A program made the translations under genes and the position numbers. A DNA stretch of 64,000 bases from Microbacterium yannicii PS01. GTDB lineage: Bacteria; Actinomycetota; Actinomycetes; Actinomycetales; Microbacteriaceae. The stretch's first letter is position 1. Every line of letters starts with the position of its first letter. Below the pieces are notes generated by a model. That model was given only the letters and a program-made list of their open reading frames with translations. It had not been told where the DNA came from and made no database searches. Where the stretch lies: NCBI RefSeq assembly GCF_000304335.1, contig NZ_CAJF01000009.1, positions 1 through 64,000 on the forward strand. Reading direction: 5' to 3'. Positions 25,413 through 34,747 of this stretch are shown here, in pieces.

Positions 25413-26923
25413 CGACGCCGGATGACGCGGATGTCGCGGAGCTGACCGTCGTGGGCGGCGCTCCGCTCGGCTCGAGGGCGGCCTCCGGTGTCGCCTGGCT
25501 GACGGTGCAGAACTGGGTCGCGAAGCTCGGCGGCTTCGTCACCGTCGTGATCCTCGCGCGCCTGCTCACCCCTGCCGACTTCGGTCTCGTCGCCGTCGCG
25601 ATGACCGTGGTCTCGTTCGTGTACCTCATCGCCGATCTCGGCTTCGGCACCTATCTGATCCAGGCGCGCGAGATGACGGCCCGGCTCGCGAGCACGGCCT
25701 TCTGGTACTCGTCTCTCTCGGGTATCGCGCTCGCGGTGGTCATGGTGCTCGCCGCTCCGGCGATCGAAGACCTCTTCGGGGTCGACGGCGTGACCCCGGT
25801 CGTCCAGGGGCTCGCGCCGGCCGTCGTCTTCGTCAGCCTGGGCGCCGTCCCCATCGCCGTCCTGCGGCGTGGCCTGCGATTCCGGGCCCTCGCGGTGCAG
25901 TCCGCCTCGGCGGCGGTCGCCGGACAGATCGTGGCGGTCGGGCTCGCGATCGGCGGCGCCGGAGTGTGGGCGCTCGTGGTCCAGGTCATCGTGAGCCAGC
26001 TGGTCGTCGTGATCGCCGCGTGGCTGACGTCGCGGTGGCGCCCGTCGCGCCTGTTCGCGTGGAGCGACTTCGTCCTCATGTTCGGGTTCGGCTCGAAGGT
26101 GGTGAGCATCAACTTCGTCGCCGCCGCTCGCCTCGGCGCTGAGAACGCCATCATCTCCAACGTGCTGGGCGCGGCCGCGCTGGGCCAGATGAGCATCGCG
26201 CAACGGCTCGTCCAGACGACGCAGGAGATGACCGGTTCGGCGCTCGCTCCGGTCTCGACGGTGGTCTTCGCACAGGTGCGCGAGGACGCCGCGCGTCTGC
26301 GTCGCGGCTACGACCGCGCCCTTTCCCTGGCATACGTGGTGATCGCTCCGGCGCTCACGGTGATCGTCGTCGCCGCCCCGGTGCTTGTGCCCTTCCTCTT
26401 CGGCGACCAGTGGGGCGACGCGGTCGGAGTGGCGTCCGCGCTCGCGGTCGCGGCGATCTTCACCATCACCGCCGCACTCGATCACGGATTGTTCCTGGGC
26501 GCCGGCCGGCCCGGGCGATGGCTGGCCTATGCCGTGGTGATCGACGCGCTGACCCTGGTCACCACCGCGGTGCTCGCCGCCCACGGGATCGTCGCCATCG
26601 CGCTCGGTTTCGTCGCCGTGGCGATCCTCGCCACCGTGGTGCGGTTCGTCCTGGTCTCGCGCCTGCTGCAGGCATCCATCTGGTCCGTCGCCCGACGAAC
26701 CGTGGCGGCAGTGCTGTCGATGGGGGCGTCGGCGCTCGCCGGGTGGGGCATTCTGCAGCTCGCCGGCGGCTGGCCGCCGGTTGTGGCGCTGACCGCCGTC
26801 GGACTGGTCGTGCTGGCCGTGCATCTGACGGTGTGCCGATGGGTGCTTCCCGGCGGCACACGTGACCTCGTGCGTGAGTTGCGCGCACGGTTGCCTCGGC
26901 GCGGGGCGGAAGGACGACGATGA
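25409..26923 (+). CDS. Wzx-type oligosaccharide flippase (polysaccharide transporter)
   Basis: The 504-residue integral membrane protein has about 12-14 hydrophobic helices and no soluble domain. It begins with SRAASGVAWLTVQNWVAKLGG, typical of the PST/MVF flippase superfamily. It should move undecaprenyl-diphosphate-linked repeat units across the membrane for polymerisation. It sits between sugar-modifying genes and the polymerase module, with ATGA overlaps at both ends. The family assignment is secure; the substrate glycan is the product of this locus by inference. Confidence 0.88.
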   Translation: MTTPDDADVAELTVVGGAPLGSRAASGVAWLTVQNWVAKLGGFVTVVILARLLTPADFGLVAVAMTVVSFVYLIADLGFGTYLIQAREMTARLASTAFWYSSLSGIALAVVMVLAAPAIEDLFGVDGVTPVVQGLAPAVVFVSLGAVPIAVLRRGLRFRALAVQSASAAVAGQIVAVGLAIGGAGVWALVVQVIVSQLVVVIAAWLTSRWRPSRLFAWSDFVLMFGFGSKVVSINFVAAARLGAENAIISNVLGAAALGQMSIAQRLVQTTQEMTGSALAPVSTVVFAQVREDAARLRRGYDRALSLAYVVIAPALTVIVVAAPVLVPFLFGDQWGDAVGVASALAVAAIFTITAALDHGLFLGAGRPGRWLAYAVVIDALTLVTTAVLAAHGIVAIALGFVAVAILATVVRFVLVSRLLQASIWSVARRTVAAVLSMGASALAGWGILQLAGGWPPVVALTAVGLVVLAVHLTVCRWVLPGGTRDLVRELRARLPRRGAEGRR

Positions 26924-28269
26924 TGCGATCGACGCGGTCCGCCTGGCGGCGGCTGACGAACAAGCCGCCCCGTCATCTCCTGCAGACCATGGCGTACAAG
27001 CTGTGGGAGCGCAGCGGTGCGCGAGGGCTGGAGTTCCCGCTGGACGATGCCGACGTCTGGGACTCCCTGAAACCGCTGACTCCTCCGACGCTCCGAGAAC
27101 GCCTCGGTCGGTCGGCGCGCATCGGCTGGATCGTGGTTCCTCCCGTCGTGGGTTCAGGCGGCCACACCACGCTGTTCCGCATGGTGGCCGCCGCCTCCCG
27201 GGCGGGGTTGAGCAGCACACTCCTCTATTACGACCGCTATCACGGCGACTTCACGACGAACGTCGATCGCCTGCGGCAGGGCTGGCCGTGGCTGGACTGC
27301 GAGGTGGCTGACGCCAAGACGGCCGTTCTAGAGGACTTCGACGTCCTTGTCGCGTCGGCGTGGTCGACCGCTCACTTCCTGGCGTCGGCGACGTCCGGCA
27401 TCCCCGTCCGTCGCCTCTACCTGATCCAGGACTACGAACCGGATTTCTATCCGAAGGGGTCGCTGCACGCGCTCGCCGAGGACTCCTACCGCTTCGGTCT
27501 CACGAACATCTCGTTGGGCCCGATGATCAGCGCACGACTCCTGGACGAGGTCGATGCCGATTCCCGCGAGATCGTGTACGGGACGGACCGAACGGCGTAC
27601 TCCGCTGACCGGCCGGCCTCGGCGCGGCGCGGCATCGCGTTCTTCGCCCGAACGGGGCCTGATCGCCGGGGGTACCGCCTCGGCGTGCTCGCATTGCGGG
27701 AGTTCCAGCGTCGACGCCCCGACGTGCCGATCCATGCCTATGGCGATCACGTCCGCGAGCCCGAGCTCCGAGTCACGAATCACGGGAGCCTCACTCCGGC
27801 CGGACTGAACCGGCTCTACAACGAGGTGAACGCGGGCCTCGTCCTCTCGTTCACGAACGTGTCGCTCGTCCCGGCTGAACTGGCCGCCGCGGGCGCCGTG
27901 CCGGTGCTCAATGACTTCGCCGGGGCGCGCGCGGTCTTCGACAACCCCTACGCCGCGTGGGCGCGGGCCACACCCGCCGCTCTGGCAGCGGCGCTCGTGT
28001 CTGCCGTCGAGGGCGCGGACGACGAGCGCATCGCGGGCCTCTCGGGGTGGCCGACCGCGTCATGGGACGACACCGCCGACGAGCTGGTGCGCATCATCCT
28101 CGAGCCGATCAGTTCCGACCAGGCACGCGAGGGCTCGCTTCCCGGCGGCGGGCGACAGGCCCGCACCGGACACAGGGCGGTGGTCGCGCGCCGTGCGAGC
28201 ACGGAGCGGGTCACCGGCGACGCGGGGCAATGGGACGAGATCGGGAGGCGATCCCATGGACCTTCGTGA
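26920..28269 (+). CDS. WsaF-like rhamnosyltransferase-type glycosyltransferase
   Basis: The 449-residue protein has a GT-B-like organisation. IGWIVVPPVVGSGGHTTLFRM begins the N-terminal domain near residue 67. YLIQDYEPDFYP is a signature of WsaF-family transferases, and SFTNVSLVPAELAAAGAVPV forms the C-terminal donor site. Family members transfer rhamnose in S-layer glycan synthesis, but specificity here is unproven. The last 50 residues are a low-complexity tail overlapping the start of the next gene by 14 nt. Confidence 0.8.
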   Translation: MMRSTRSAWRRLTNKPPRHLLQTMAYKLWERSGARGLEFPLDDADVWDSLKPLTPPTLRERLGRSARIGWIVVPPVVGSGGHTTLFRMVAAASRAGLSSTLLYYDRYHGDFTTNVDRLRQGWPWLDCEVADAKTAVLEDFDVLVASAWSTAHFLASATSGIPVRRLYLIQDYEPDFYPKGSLHALAEDSYRFGLTNISLGPMISARLLDEVDADSREIVYGTDRTAYSADRPASARRGIAFFARTGPDRRGYRLGVLALREFQRRRPDVPIHAYGDHVREPELRVTNHGSLTPAGLNRLYNEVNAGLVLSFTNVSLVPAELAAAGAVPVLNDFAGARAVFDNPYAAWARATPAALAAALVSAVEGADDERIAGLSGWPTASWDDTADELVRIILEPISSDQAREGSLPGGGRQARTGHRAVVARRASTERVTGDAGQWDEIGRRSHGPS

Positions 28270-28969
28270 TCTCGCGGGAATCCTCCTGCGTCGCTGGTAC
28301 GTCGTCGTCGTCGCGCTCGCCGCCGCAGCAGCCGCCTTCCTGGCCCTGCTGTCGGACGGTGGCGTCTACGCCTCCAAGCCGGTGGTGGCCTTCATGCTCC
28401 CCGGCGCCCAGTCGACCGATCCCGACAACGGGGTGAACCTGGACGCGCTGATCCTGTTCGCCACCACGGTCGCGGAGACGGTCAACAACGGGCGTCCCGT
28501 CGCTCGCTACGCGGCCGAGGACGCGCCTGCTTATGGCGCGGGCGACACCGAGCAGATCAGGGTCGCGGTGCCGAGCGTCGGCGGCCAGTGGAGCACGGCC
28601 TTCGCTCGCGCCGAAGTCGCCATCTCCATCGTGGGCCCGACGGAAGAGTGGGTGAAGGCCCGGCAGCAGGAGCTGATCGACGCCGTGTTCGACGCCGCCG
28701 ACGGCCAGCAGGGCCTGCGCAGCGTGCCGGAGGATCAGCGGATCGAGGCGTTGCTGCTCCCGCTGTCGATGAACATCGAGTACGTGGCCAGCACGAGGTG
28801 GCAGCAGATCGTGGCCGCAGCGGCTCTCGGCGTAGCCGCCGTCATCGTCGGGGGCTGGCTCGCGCTGCTGCTCGACCGCGCCGTGAAGAGTCGCCGCGAA
28901 CGCGGCCGCAGCCGGACGGGAAGCGGCGATGGCCGAGCCGTTCCCGCAGAACCGATGGGGGTCCGATGA
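28256..28969 (+). CDS. Wzz-like chain-length/membrane protein 1
   Basis: The 237-residue protein has a cytoplasmic start LRDLAGILLRRWYVVVV, a first membrane helix near residues 15-33, an extracellular middle region and a second helix near 190-210. It ends in a basic tail. This is the two-helix topology of polysaccharide co-polymerase (Wzz-type) proteins. The actinobacterial tyrosine-kinase domain that often follows is absent. GGGAGG (28242-28247) precedes the ATG inside the end of the previous gene. It overlaps a second, similar protein gene by ATGA. Confidence 0.78.
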   Translation: MDLRDLAGILLRRWYVVVVALAAAAAAFLALLSDGGVYASKPVVAFMLPGAQSTDPDNGVNLDALILFATTVAETVNNGRPVARYAAEDAPAYGAGDTEQIRVAVPSVGGQWSTAFARAEVAISIVGPTEEWVKARQQELIDAVFDAADGQQGLRSVPEDQRIEALLLPLSMNIEYVASTRWQQIVAAAALGVAAVIVGGWLALLLDRAVKSRRERGRSRTGSGDGRAVPAEPMGVR

Positions 28970-29874
28970 ATCTCGCCGACACAATCCGCGTCCTGGTGCG
29001 ACGCTGGTACCTGACGCTGCCCGTCCTCATCCTGGCGTTCGCCGGCGGAATCGGGGCATTCCTCGTCGTCGAGCCGACGTACGAACGGACCGCGAAGCTG
29101 TTGATGCTGCCCGACACGGCCAGCATCCCCGCCGAGGCGAATCCCTACCTCTACCTCTCGGGATTGAGCCCCGTCGCGGACGTCCTCACTCGGGCATCGG
29201 GGTCGCAGCAGTTCCTCGACGAGGTGACCGAGGGCGTTCCGGGCGGCGCGGTGTCGATCACGCGTGACTTCGAGACGGCGAGCCCCGTCATCGTGATCAC
29301 CGCGTCGGCGCTCGCGGACGAGGCCGCGGCTCTGATGGTCGACGAGACGATCGACCACGTCACCGACACGCTCGAGGACCTGCAGACCGCGGAGGGGATC
29401 GCCGACGGGCGCCGCCTCAGCATTCAGACGCTCACCGTCGACACGGCGGGAACAGTGGTCCAGCGCACCCGGCTGCTCGCTACCGGGCTCGCCGTGGCCG
29501 CGGGACTCCTGCTGGCGATCGTGCTGCCCGCCCTCGTCGAGGGTCTCACGAGAAGGCGGCGCCGCATGCGCGCCGCATCGTCGCCGGACGCCGAGTACGC
29601 GCACTCGACGCCGACCGCCGATGGCACCGCCGATCTGCCGCCCGACGACGTGGACGAGCGCTTGCCCTCGGCCCCGGGCCCCGGGAAGCCCAAGGTCGAC
29701 GTCCCGGGTCCGCAGGAGCCGGCGCCGAAGGAGACGTCGTTCGTGGATATGGCATCCGACGCTACCGCCGACCCGCCGGAACCGGCTCGCACTCCGGCTG
29801 AGGAGCGGGGTAGTGCCCGCACCCCGCGGCGGCCCCGAAGCCCGCGCGGTGTCGCCGTAAAGGGGAGGCGGTGA
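28966..29874 (+). CDS. Wzz-like chain-length/membrane protein 2
   Basis: The 302-residue protein begins LADTIRVLVRRWYLTLPVL, closely resembling the start of the preceding protein. It has helices near residues 15-35 and 165-185 around a periplasm-facing domain. The C-terminal 110 residues are a Pro/Ala/Asp-rich, probably disordered cytoplasmic tail. Two such proteins in tandem could form a mixed complex setting chain length with the polymerase next door. Neither carries a Walker motif, and no kinase or phosphatase gene is visible in the locus. Confidence 0.77.
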   Translation: MNLADTIRVLVRRWYLTLPVLILAFAGGIGAFLVVEPTYERTAKLLMLPDTASIPAEANPYLYLSGLSPVADVLTRASGSQQFLDEVTEGVPGGAVSITRDFETASPVIVITASALADEAAALMVDETIDHVTDTLEDLQTAEGIADGRRLSIQTLTVDTAGTVVQRTRLLATGLAVAAGLLLAIVLPALVEGLTRRRRRMRAASSPDAEYAHSTPTADGTADLPPDDVDERLPSAPGPGKPKVDVPGPQEPAPKETSFVDMASDATADPPEPARTPAEERGSARTPRRPRSPRGVAVKGRR

Positions 29875-31271
29875 GCGTCGCGCGGCCGGAGTACTCGCCG
29901 CTGTCGATGACGGCATCGAGCACCGCCGGCAGGCGGAAGGGCATGACGGCCCTGACCGGGCTGACGATCTATCTCGTGCTGCTCTGCGGCATCCCGTCGA
30001 ACATGACGATCTCCGCGCTGGGTTCGGTGGGGCGACCCGCCGTACTGTGGGGGCTGATCCTGGCGCTCTGGTGGGTCATCCACCGTCTGCACGCACCGCG
30101 GCTGGCGAGTTCCTCGCCCTCGCAGCCGGTGCGCGTCGCGTACGCAGCGATCGTCGTCGTCGTGCTCGTCGGCTTCGCCGCGGCACTCCTGCGTGGCCAG
30201 CCCGCCGACCAGGTGACCTCGGCGACCGGAGCCGTTCTGCGACTGGCCTCGTGGGGAGGCGTCCTCCTGGTCGCCATGGACGGCATCACGACGATGCGGG
30301 ACCTCCGCCGGCTGATCGATCGCATCGTCCTCCTCGCGACGATCGTGGCAATCCTCGGTCTGGTGCAGACCTTCTCCGGGCAGACGCTGGTGGACCAGCT
30401 CGCGATCCCGGGCTTCGAGCTCACGGAGGAGGGCGGAGTCCAGTCCCGTGGCGCCTTCGTGCGGGCCACCGGCACGGCGACACATCCGCTGGAGTTCGCC
30501 ATGCTGCTCACGTGCGCGCTGCCCCTGGCCCTGACCTCGGCGACGGCGCGATCCGGCGACGTGTCCCGGCGTGCGTGGCCCACGTGGAGCGCCGTGGTGA
30601 TCCTCGGTGTCACGCTCCTGGTCTCCGCCTCCCGCTCGGCGATCCTCGGGTTCGCCCTCGTGCTCCTGGCGACCCTGCCCGCCCTGCATGGGCGGCTGCG
30701 TGGGATGCTGATCGCCGGCAGCGCCGTGGCCGTCGCCGTGATCGCGGTTGTGCGTCCGGGAATGCTCGGCACCATGCTTTCGGCGTTCACGGGCGTGGAT
30801 TCCGATTCCAGCGCGCAGTCCAGAAGCGACGCACTCGAGCGCGCACCCGAGTTCCTCTCGGTATCGCCGTGGTACGGATCCGGGTTCGGCACCTTCTTGT
30901 CGCGGTACTACATCTTCGACAACCAGTGGGTGCTGACCACCGTCGAGCTCGGCGTGCTGGGGCTTCTCGCATTCGCGGGACTCATCTGCGCGGCGATGTG
31001 GAGCGCGTGGCACGCGCGTCGGCTGTCGGCCATGAACGACGTGCGCGTGCTGGGGCAGGGGCTGCTGGCCGCATGTCTCGGCGGCGCCGTCGCGCTCATC
31101 GGGTTCGATGGTCTCTCCTTCCCGATCTCGGCCGGTGTCCTCTTCCTCGTCATGGGCACGACCGCCTCCCTGCGCGCGATCGCGCACGGCGACAGGTGGA
31201 TGGCCGACGTCCGGCGCGCGGGCGTTGACGACGTCGTGGATGGCCATGATCGACCGGTCGCGGCCGGATGA
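29871..31271 (+). CDS. Wzy/O-antigen ligase-type polymerase
   Basis: The 466-residue membrane protein has about 10-12 helices. A large loop near residues 290-340 contains RAPEFLSVSPWYGSGFGTFLSRY, a layout typical of the O-antigen polymerase/ligase superfamily (Wzy_C). LVSASRSAILGFALVLL is the conserved Arg-containing segment ahead of that loop. It should polymerise the flipped repeat units. The GTG start overlaps the stop of the second Wzz-like gene, consistent with a co-polymerase partnership. Confidence 0.85.
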   Translation: MSVARPEYSPLSMTASSTAGRRKGMTALTGLTIYLVLLCGIPSNMTISALGSVGRPAVLWGLILALWWVIHRLHAPRLASSSPSQPVRVAYAAIVVVVLVGFAAALLRGQPADQVTSATGAVLRLASWGGVLLVAMDGITTMRDLRRLIDRIVLLATIVAILGLVQTFSGQTLVDQLAIPGFELTEEGGVQSRGAFVRATGTATHPLEFAMLLTCALPLALTSATARSGDVSRRAWPTWSAVVILGVTLLVSASRSAILGFALVLLATLPALHGRLRGMLIAGSAVAVAVIAVVRPGMLGTMLSAFTGVDSDSSAQSRSDALERAPEFLSVSPWYGSGFGTFLSRYYIFDNQWVLTTVELGVLGLLAFAGLICAAMWSAWHARRLSAMNDVRVLGQGLLAACLGGAVALIGFDGLSFPISAGVLFLVMGTTASLRAIAHGDRWMADVRRAGVDDVVDGHDRPVAAG

Positions 31272-31296
31272 CCGGCTGAGCAGCGAGGAGACCGGG

Positions 31297-32334
31297 ATGC
31301 GCTACGACGTCGTGATCGCCACGAGGAATCGCGCCGATTCATTGGCACGGTGCATCGACTGCATCGAATCCCAGACCGTGCTTCCAGAGCGGGTGATCAT
31401 CGTCGACGCCAGTGACGAAGCCGAACAGGTCGCGGCGATTGCACTGCTCGATCGCACCGCCGCGGTCGAGTGGATCTGGATCGACTCGGCGGTGCGGAGT
31501 CTTCCTCATCAGAGGAACCTCGGGTTGGCACGCGTGGTTTCCGAGGTGGTGCTCATGCCGGACGACGACTCGCTGCTGTTCCCGGAGGCCGCCGCCGAGC
31601 TTCTCGCCGCCTACGCGCTCGACGAGGACGACCGTCTCGGAGGCGTGAGCGCCACCGGCGTCGCCACCTCACCGCTCGAAGGCGACACCACCCAGATCTC
31701 CCGGGGGTCGCGCTGGCTCGCTCGCCTGCTCCCGCTGCGCAACCGCGTCGAGCGCATCGTCGTGCCGCGTCCGTTCGAGATGCATCCTCGCTCACTGTGG
31801 AAGCGGCGTCCCCTTCCGTCATGGGTGGATGGGCACACGTACGCGCCCGTCGAGACGATCGGCGGTTATCTGCTGAGCCTGCGCGCGGACCTCGCACGGG
31901 AGGCGCAGTTCGACGAAGCGCTCGGCTACGGGGTCGGGTACGCGCTGCATGAAGACATGGAGATGAGTCTCCGGCTGCAGAACGACGGCTACCTGCTGGT
32001 GGCGGCGCATCGCGCGCACACCTTCCATGACGTTCATCCCGGGAAGCGGGCGAAGGGCTTCGCCTACGGGTTCTGCTGGATCGCCAACTACGTGTACGCC
32101 AGTGCCCGCACCATTCCTCGCGACACTCGCGCCTGGCGCCGGCTGCCCCGCTTCCTGCGTTACAAGATGCTGCTCTACCGCCTGCGTGCGGGCGTCCGTC
32201 GCGACGCATACAGCCGCGAGGTGTCTCGCGGCGCTCAGGTGGCCTGGGCGCACCGCAGCGAATTGATCGATGCGCTTCCGGGCGATCTGAGCACCGCGTA
32301 TGAGCGGCTGTGCGATCGCTGGCTGGAGACGTGA
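31297..32334 (+). CDS. family 2 glycosyltransferase
   Basis: The 345-residue GT-A glycosyltransferase starts RYDVVIATRNRADSLARC, has RVIIVDASDEAEQV and the acidic motif LMPDDDSLLFPEAA. GYALHEDMEMSLRL supplies an ED-type motif near the catalytic base. The ATG at 31297 is chosen because GAGGAG lies six bases upstream and the fold begins there. An in-frame ATG at 31246 would overlap the polymerase gene by 26 nt. It is the last gene of the rightward operon, and its stop lies directly against that of the convergent glycosyltransferase gene. Confidence 0.85.
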   Translation: MRYDVVIATRNRADSLARCIDCIESQTVLPERVIIVDASDEAEQVAAIALLDRTAAVEWIWIDSAVRSLPHQRNLGLARVVSEVVLMPDDDSLLFPEAAAELLAAYALDEDDRLGGVSATGVATSPLEGDTTQISRGSRWLARLLPLRNRVERIVVPRPFEMHPRSLWKRRPLPSWVDGHTYAPVETIGGYLLSLRADLAREAQFDEALGYGVGYALHEDMEMSLRLQNDGYLLVAAHRAHTFHDVHPGKRAKGFAYGFCWIANYVYASARTIPRDTRAWRRLPRFLRYKMLLYRLRAGVRRDAYSREVSRGAQVAWAHRSELIDALPGDLSTAYERLCDRWLET

Positions 32335-33288
32335 TCAGCTCGGCGCGGCCTGCGCCGAGGGCAGTTCCCGCCACCGCGTCTCGTCGCGGAGCATCGCCGC
32401 CGCGAGGCGGTGCGCCTCCGAGCGCGCTGAGCGCAGCGCGGCACCGAGCAGGGCCGCCCAGCGGTACGCCCCCGCCCGTCTGGGGGCATGCTTACGCATG
32501 TAGCGAAGCCGATTCACCTGCAGAAGCGCGTCGAGCTGGGGCGACGAGCCGGAGGCTCCCTGACTGTGCTGCACCGTCGCACCCGGCTCGTACCAGACGT
32601 CGAAACCGGCGTCCCGTATTCGTCGGCAGTAATCCGTCTCCTCCGAGTACAGGAAGAACCGCTCATCCCACTCGCCGACAAGCTCGGCGGCATCGCTCGA
32701 GATGAGGAGCGCGGCCCCGGTCGCCCAGTCGGTGCGGCGCGGCGAGTCGTACGCGGTGGGGTTGCGCACCCATTCCGAGAGCATCCGCGGGCGACGACGC
32801 CAGATCGGCCCCAGCGCGGCATCCGCGACCGCGCGGACGACTCCGGGTTCGTTGTGCAGCGACATCGCGAGAGCGCCGTCCTCGCCGACGATCCGCGGCG
32901 CGATCGCGCCGGCCCCCGGGTTCGCGGCGAGCGCGTCGAGCATGGCGCGGACGGATCCGCGCGCGACGCGCAGGTCGGGGTTGAGCACCAGCTGAGCGCG
33001 AGCGGTGCCCACGCGGGCGGCAGCGACGTTGATGCCGCCCGCGTAGCCGAGGTTGCCGCCGGTCTCGACGACGGTGATGTCGGGGTGCGCTCGCAGCCGA
33101 GCCAGGGTGTCGTCCGACGAGGAGTTGTCGGCCACGACCACGCGCAGCGCGGCGTCCGACCCCTCGTGGCGCAGGCTGTCGATGAGGCCGTCGATCTCGC
33201 CGGCGCTGTTGAACGTCACGATGATCACCACGACGTCGGCCCGCCCCTCGTCGACCACGAACCGCCTCAGCGGAGCCGGAGCGTTCAT
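32335..33288 (-). CDS. family 2 glycosyltransferase (rhamnosyltransferase-like)
   Basis: The 317-residue protein has the GT2 start VVVIIVTFNSAGEIDGLIDS, VVVADNSSSDDTL and the motif LVLNPDLRVARGS. GGNLGYAGGINVA and EWDERFFLYSEETDYCRRI are typical of WbbL-like rhamnosyltransferases. The ATG at 33288 gives a normal length; the longer open frame upstream is not GT-like. It converges on the rightward operon and diverges from the VanZ-like gene. Confidence 0.86.
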   Translation of the reverse strand: MNAPAPLRRFVVDEGRADVVVIIVTFNSAGEIDGLIDSLRHEGSDAALRVVVADNSSSDDTLARLRAHPDITVVETGGNLGYAGGINVAAARVGTARAQLVLNPDLRVARGSVRAMLDALAANPGAGAIAPRIVGEDGALAMSLHNEPGVVRAVADAALGPIWRRRPRMLSEWVRNPTAYDSPRRTDWATGAALLISSDAAELVGEWDERFFLYSEETDYCRRIRDAGFDVWYEPGATVQHSQGASGSSPQLDALLQVNRLRYMRKHAPRRAGAYRWAALLGAALRSARSEAHRLAAAMLRDETRWRELPSAQAAPS

Positions 33289-33336
33289 GCCGCACCCGCC
33301 CTGCGGCTCGAGCGACTTCCGTGCCACAGTGGTCCG

Positions 33337-33768
33337 GTGGGCAGCGTGTCGCCGCGACGGCCGTGGGTGGTGTGGGCGCTGGTCGCGTACGGGATCATCG
33401 CGATCGCGCTGCTTCTGTCGCCGATCGGCCCGGGCGAGATCGTCGACGCCGCCACGCGGTGGATCCGTACGGGATGGGGGTGGACGCAGTTCCGGCAGGG
33501 ATGGATCGAGGCGCCGGCGAACGTGCTCCTCTTCGTCCCACTCGGACTGCTCCTCACGCTGCTCTTCCGGCGACCCTGGGTGGGCGTCGTCCTCGCGGTG
33601 ACGCTGTCGGTCGCCGTCGAGGTCGTCCAGACGGTGCTGCCCGGCCGGATCGCGAGTCCGCGCGACGTTCTCGCGAACCTGATCGGTGCGGTGATCGGTG
33701 CGGTGATCGGGGTGATCATCCTGCGCCGCCGGTCTCGACCACGGAGGGCGACCACGCATGCGGGATGA
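33337..33768 (+). CDS. VanZ-family membrane protein
   Basis: The 143-residue protein has about four hydrophobic helices, an ApaNVLLFVPLGLLL segment and VEVVQTVLPGRIASPRDVLANLIG, the core signature of VanZ-like proteins. Their function is mostly unknown; VanZ itself affects teicoplanin sensitivity. The start is one of two GTG codons (33337 or 33346), and there is no clear ribosome site. Its 3' end overlaps the convergent beta-propeller gene by 53 bp. Confidence 0.82.
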   Translation: MGSVSPRRPWVVWALVAYGIIAIALLLSPIGPGEIVDAATRWIRTGWGWTQFRQGWIEAPANVLLFVPLGLLLTLLFRRPWVGVVLAVTLSVAVEVVQTVLPGRIASPRDVLANLIGAVIGAVIGVIILRRRSRPRRATTHAG

Positions 33769-34747
33769 GCAGCCGCGGCTCACCTGAACCGTCGGCATCG
33801 AGTGCCCAGACGTCGTAGTCGCCGGCTCGGCCCTGTCGCGGCATCCCGTAGAGGATGGTGCCGTCATCGAGCCATTCGATCTGGTCGTCGACGTTGCGCG
33901 CCTCGGGCAGCACGCGGACCTCGCCGGTGGCGAGGTCGATGATCGCCGGCGCCCAGTGCGCCATCGCTCCCGCGCCCGAGGTCTTCGACTTGAACGCGAT
34001 GCGGGTGCCGTCGGGTGAGAGGGCGGGGCACTCGACGTCCGGTGCGATCGCCGTGAGCGTCCGCGCCGCTATGTCGCCTTCGACGAGGTAGGTCTGGCCG
34101 CTGAGGGTGAGGCCGGCCGTCGCGTAGAAGGTATTGCCGCCCGCGAACGTGACGCCCCAGAAGTTGCGGTCGACGGGTACGGCGGGCTCGCCGTCGACGG
34201 TGAGCGCCCACTCCTCGAGGCTGCCGAGGTCACCGCCGTCCTGCGTGCGTATCCGGGTCTCGGTCGAGAACCCGACCCCGCCGTACGAATGACCTGTCAC
34301 GAACGCGGTCGTCGCCATGCGCTCACCGTTGTCCGAGATGCGCGTACGGCTCGGGATGCCGGACAACGACCATTCTTCCAGCGCCACCTGCTCGTCCGAA
34401 TAGAGGGTCGCAGAGTAAGCCGGGACGATGCCCCGCTCCGTGCGCAGGCAGACGAACGTCTCATCGGCGGCATCGACGCGATCGCACGCCACGCCCGCGA
34501 CCGCGCGCGGACCGTCCGGAGCGGACGTGGGCACGCTGGCCACATGTCCGTAGTCCGCGCCACTGGCGGTGTTGCGGAACACAATCCGCGCCCCGCTCGC
34601 CCACTCCGCGGAGTCGCGCGTCGCGGCGCCCGGTTGGGCCGCAACGGCCTGATGCTGCGCCCATGCCGAGACGCCGATCAGGGCGGTCGTGCCGAGGGCC
34701 ACGACGGCGACTCCCGCCACGATCAGCCACTTCGCGCGGTCGTTCAC
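33716..34747 (-). CDS. membrane-anchored TolB-like beta-propeller protein
   Basis: The 343-residue protein has one N-terminal helix (residues 7-30), so it is anchored or exported. Repeated beta-blade motifs include TRISDNGERMATTAF, CPALSPDGTRIAFKSK, IEWLDDGTILYGMP and DVWALDADGSGEPRLL. These PD40/TolB-like blades usually form a protein-binding propeller. It is coupled with the upstream MFS transporter gene (ATGA). A role in export or surface assembly is possible but unproven. Confidence 0.78.
   Translation of the reverse strand: MNDRAKWLIVAGVAVVALGTTALIGVSAWAQHQAVAAQPGAATRDSAEWASGARIVFRNTASGADYGHVASVPTSAPDGPRAVAGVACDRVDAADETFVCLRTERGIVPAYSATLYSDEQVALEEWSLSGIPSRTRISDNGERMATTAFVTGHSYGGVGFSTETRIRTQDGGDLGSLEEWALTVDGEPAVPVDRNFWGVTFAGGNTFYATAGLTLSGQTYLVEGDIAARTLTAIAPDVECPALSPDGTRIAFKSKTSGAGAMAHWAPAIIDLATGEVRVLPEARNVDDQIEWLDDGTILYGMPRQGRAGDYDVWALDADGSGEPRLLIPHAWSPSVVETGGAG

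Noticed and set aside
31246..31296. Earlier ATG start for the last glycosyltransferase of the operon
   Set aside because: It would overlap the polymerase gene more deeply and add 17 residues before the fold; GAGGAG sits six bases before the ATG at 31297 instead.
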